From the NCBI RefSeq assembly GCF_040939785.1, contig NZ_CP162553.1, positions 7,397,001-7,461,000 of the forward strand: a stretch of DNA of 64,000 bases, given 5' to 3'. This DNA comes from Bradyrhizobium lupini (GTDB lineage: Bacteria > Pseudomonadota > Alphaproteobacteria > Rhizobiales > Xanthobacteraceae). The translations under genes were made by a program, and so were the position numbers. How positions within the stretch are numbered: position 1 is the first letter of the stretch; each line of letters starts with the position of its first letter. Under the pieces are notes generated by a model that was not told where the DNA came from, ran no database searches, and was given only the letters and a program-made list of their open reading frames with translations. Below, piece by piece: positions 63,721-64,000 of this stretch.

Positions 63721-64000
63721 ATGGACGACGCCAAGCTCGACGCCCTGGGGCAGACGATCGTTAGCGCCCTTCCGGGCGCCGCCATCGGTCATTCGGTGGC
63801 CTTCAACCAACTCACGGTGGATGTCGAGGTCAGCAAAATCGTCGAGGTGGTCAAGTACCTCCGCGACGACCCGAGCTGCCGCTTCATCAACTTCACCGAC
63901 ATCACGGCCGCGGATTATCCGTCGCGCGAAAAACGCTTCGACGTGATCTATCACTTCCTGTCACCGACCTTGAACGCGCGGATCCGGCTCAAGGCCCAGG
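63721..64000 (+). CDS. nuoC: NADH-quinone oxidoreductase subunit C, N-terminal part (cut by the window end)
   Basis: ATG 63721 opens a frame that runs to the window end. The first 93 residues include SHVEVSK-type text: VAFNQLTVDVEVSKIVEVVKYLRDDPSCRFINFTDITAADYP and RFDVIYHFLSPTLNARIRLKAQ, the classic NuoC fold with the family's strand pattern. It is separated from nuoB by eleven bases. The 3' part lies outside the window. Confidence 0.93.
   Translation, partial: MDDAKLDALGQTIVSALPGAAIGHSVAFNQLTVDVEVSKIVEVVKYLRDDPSCRFINFTDITAADYPSREKRFDVIYHFLSPTLNARIRLKAQ

Overview
The window is chromosomal DNA of a high-GC alphaproteobacterium of the Bradyrhizobium/Rhodopseudomonas group (Nitrobacteraceae). 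The signs are a Porin_2 porin with a typical Bradyrhizobium N-terminus, a GcrA cell-cycle regulator, a glnB-glnA pair with a -24/-12 promoter, the order tig-clpP-clpX-lon, nuoABC, many small proteins that look restricted to this group, and dispersed palindromic intergenic repeats. Species assignment is inference from sequence style; no search was run.

Layout. 1-5.1 kb: end of an alpha/beta-hydrolase, a MarR regulator, a major porin, gcrA, a small ribbon-helix-helix-like protein and an acetamidase/formamidase. 5.2-10.1 kb: a YdcF-type envelope protein, a DUF169 protein with a saccharopine-dehydrogenase-like reductase, and a flavin monooxygenase divergent from a MarR regulator across a palindromic operator. 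10.0-19.3 kb: an exopolysaccharide locus (Wzy-like polymerase, sugar-phosphate transferase, GT4 glycosyltransferase, Wzz/Wzc-like co-polymerase, CelD/BcsL acetyltransferase, NodB-like protein), in which several catalytic motifs are degraded. 19.3-30.8 kb: housekeeping genes (heme A synthase, O-acetylhomoserine sulfhydrylase, enoyl-CoA hydratase, L13/S9, a diguanylate cyclase, an AI-2E-type permease). 31-36.6 kb: glnA, glnB, the NAD(P)H-hydrate repair gene and a copper-oxidase-like protein without most copper ligands. 36.7-44.5 kb: tRNA-Leu, tig, clpP, clpX, lon and tRNA-Val, the protein folding and turnover block. 45.5-52.5 kb: a divalent-cation export operon (His-rich protein, TolC-like, HlyD-like, HME-RND, CDF). 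52.5-56.4 kb: small membrane proteins, pepT, HU, tRNA-Asp. 56.5-62.2 kb: an MFS transporter, a Rieske oxygenase, a MarR regulator and a TonB-dependent siderophore receptor. 62.8-64 kb: start of the nuo operon (complex I), cut by the window end.

Two features run through the window. First, five genes are interrupted by single-base frameshifts (near 478, 15475, 22413, 34150 and 60682), with both halves otherwise well preserved; this looks more like indel errors in the assembly than real decay, but needs raw reads. Second, three proteins keep a fold but appear to have lost catalytic or metal residues (NodB-like 18276-19319, Wzc-like domain 16200-16790, multicopper-oxidase-like 35317-36621). I found no CRISPR array, insertion sequence or prophage.
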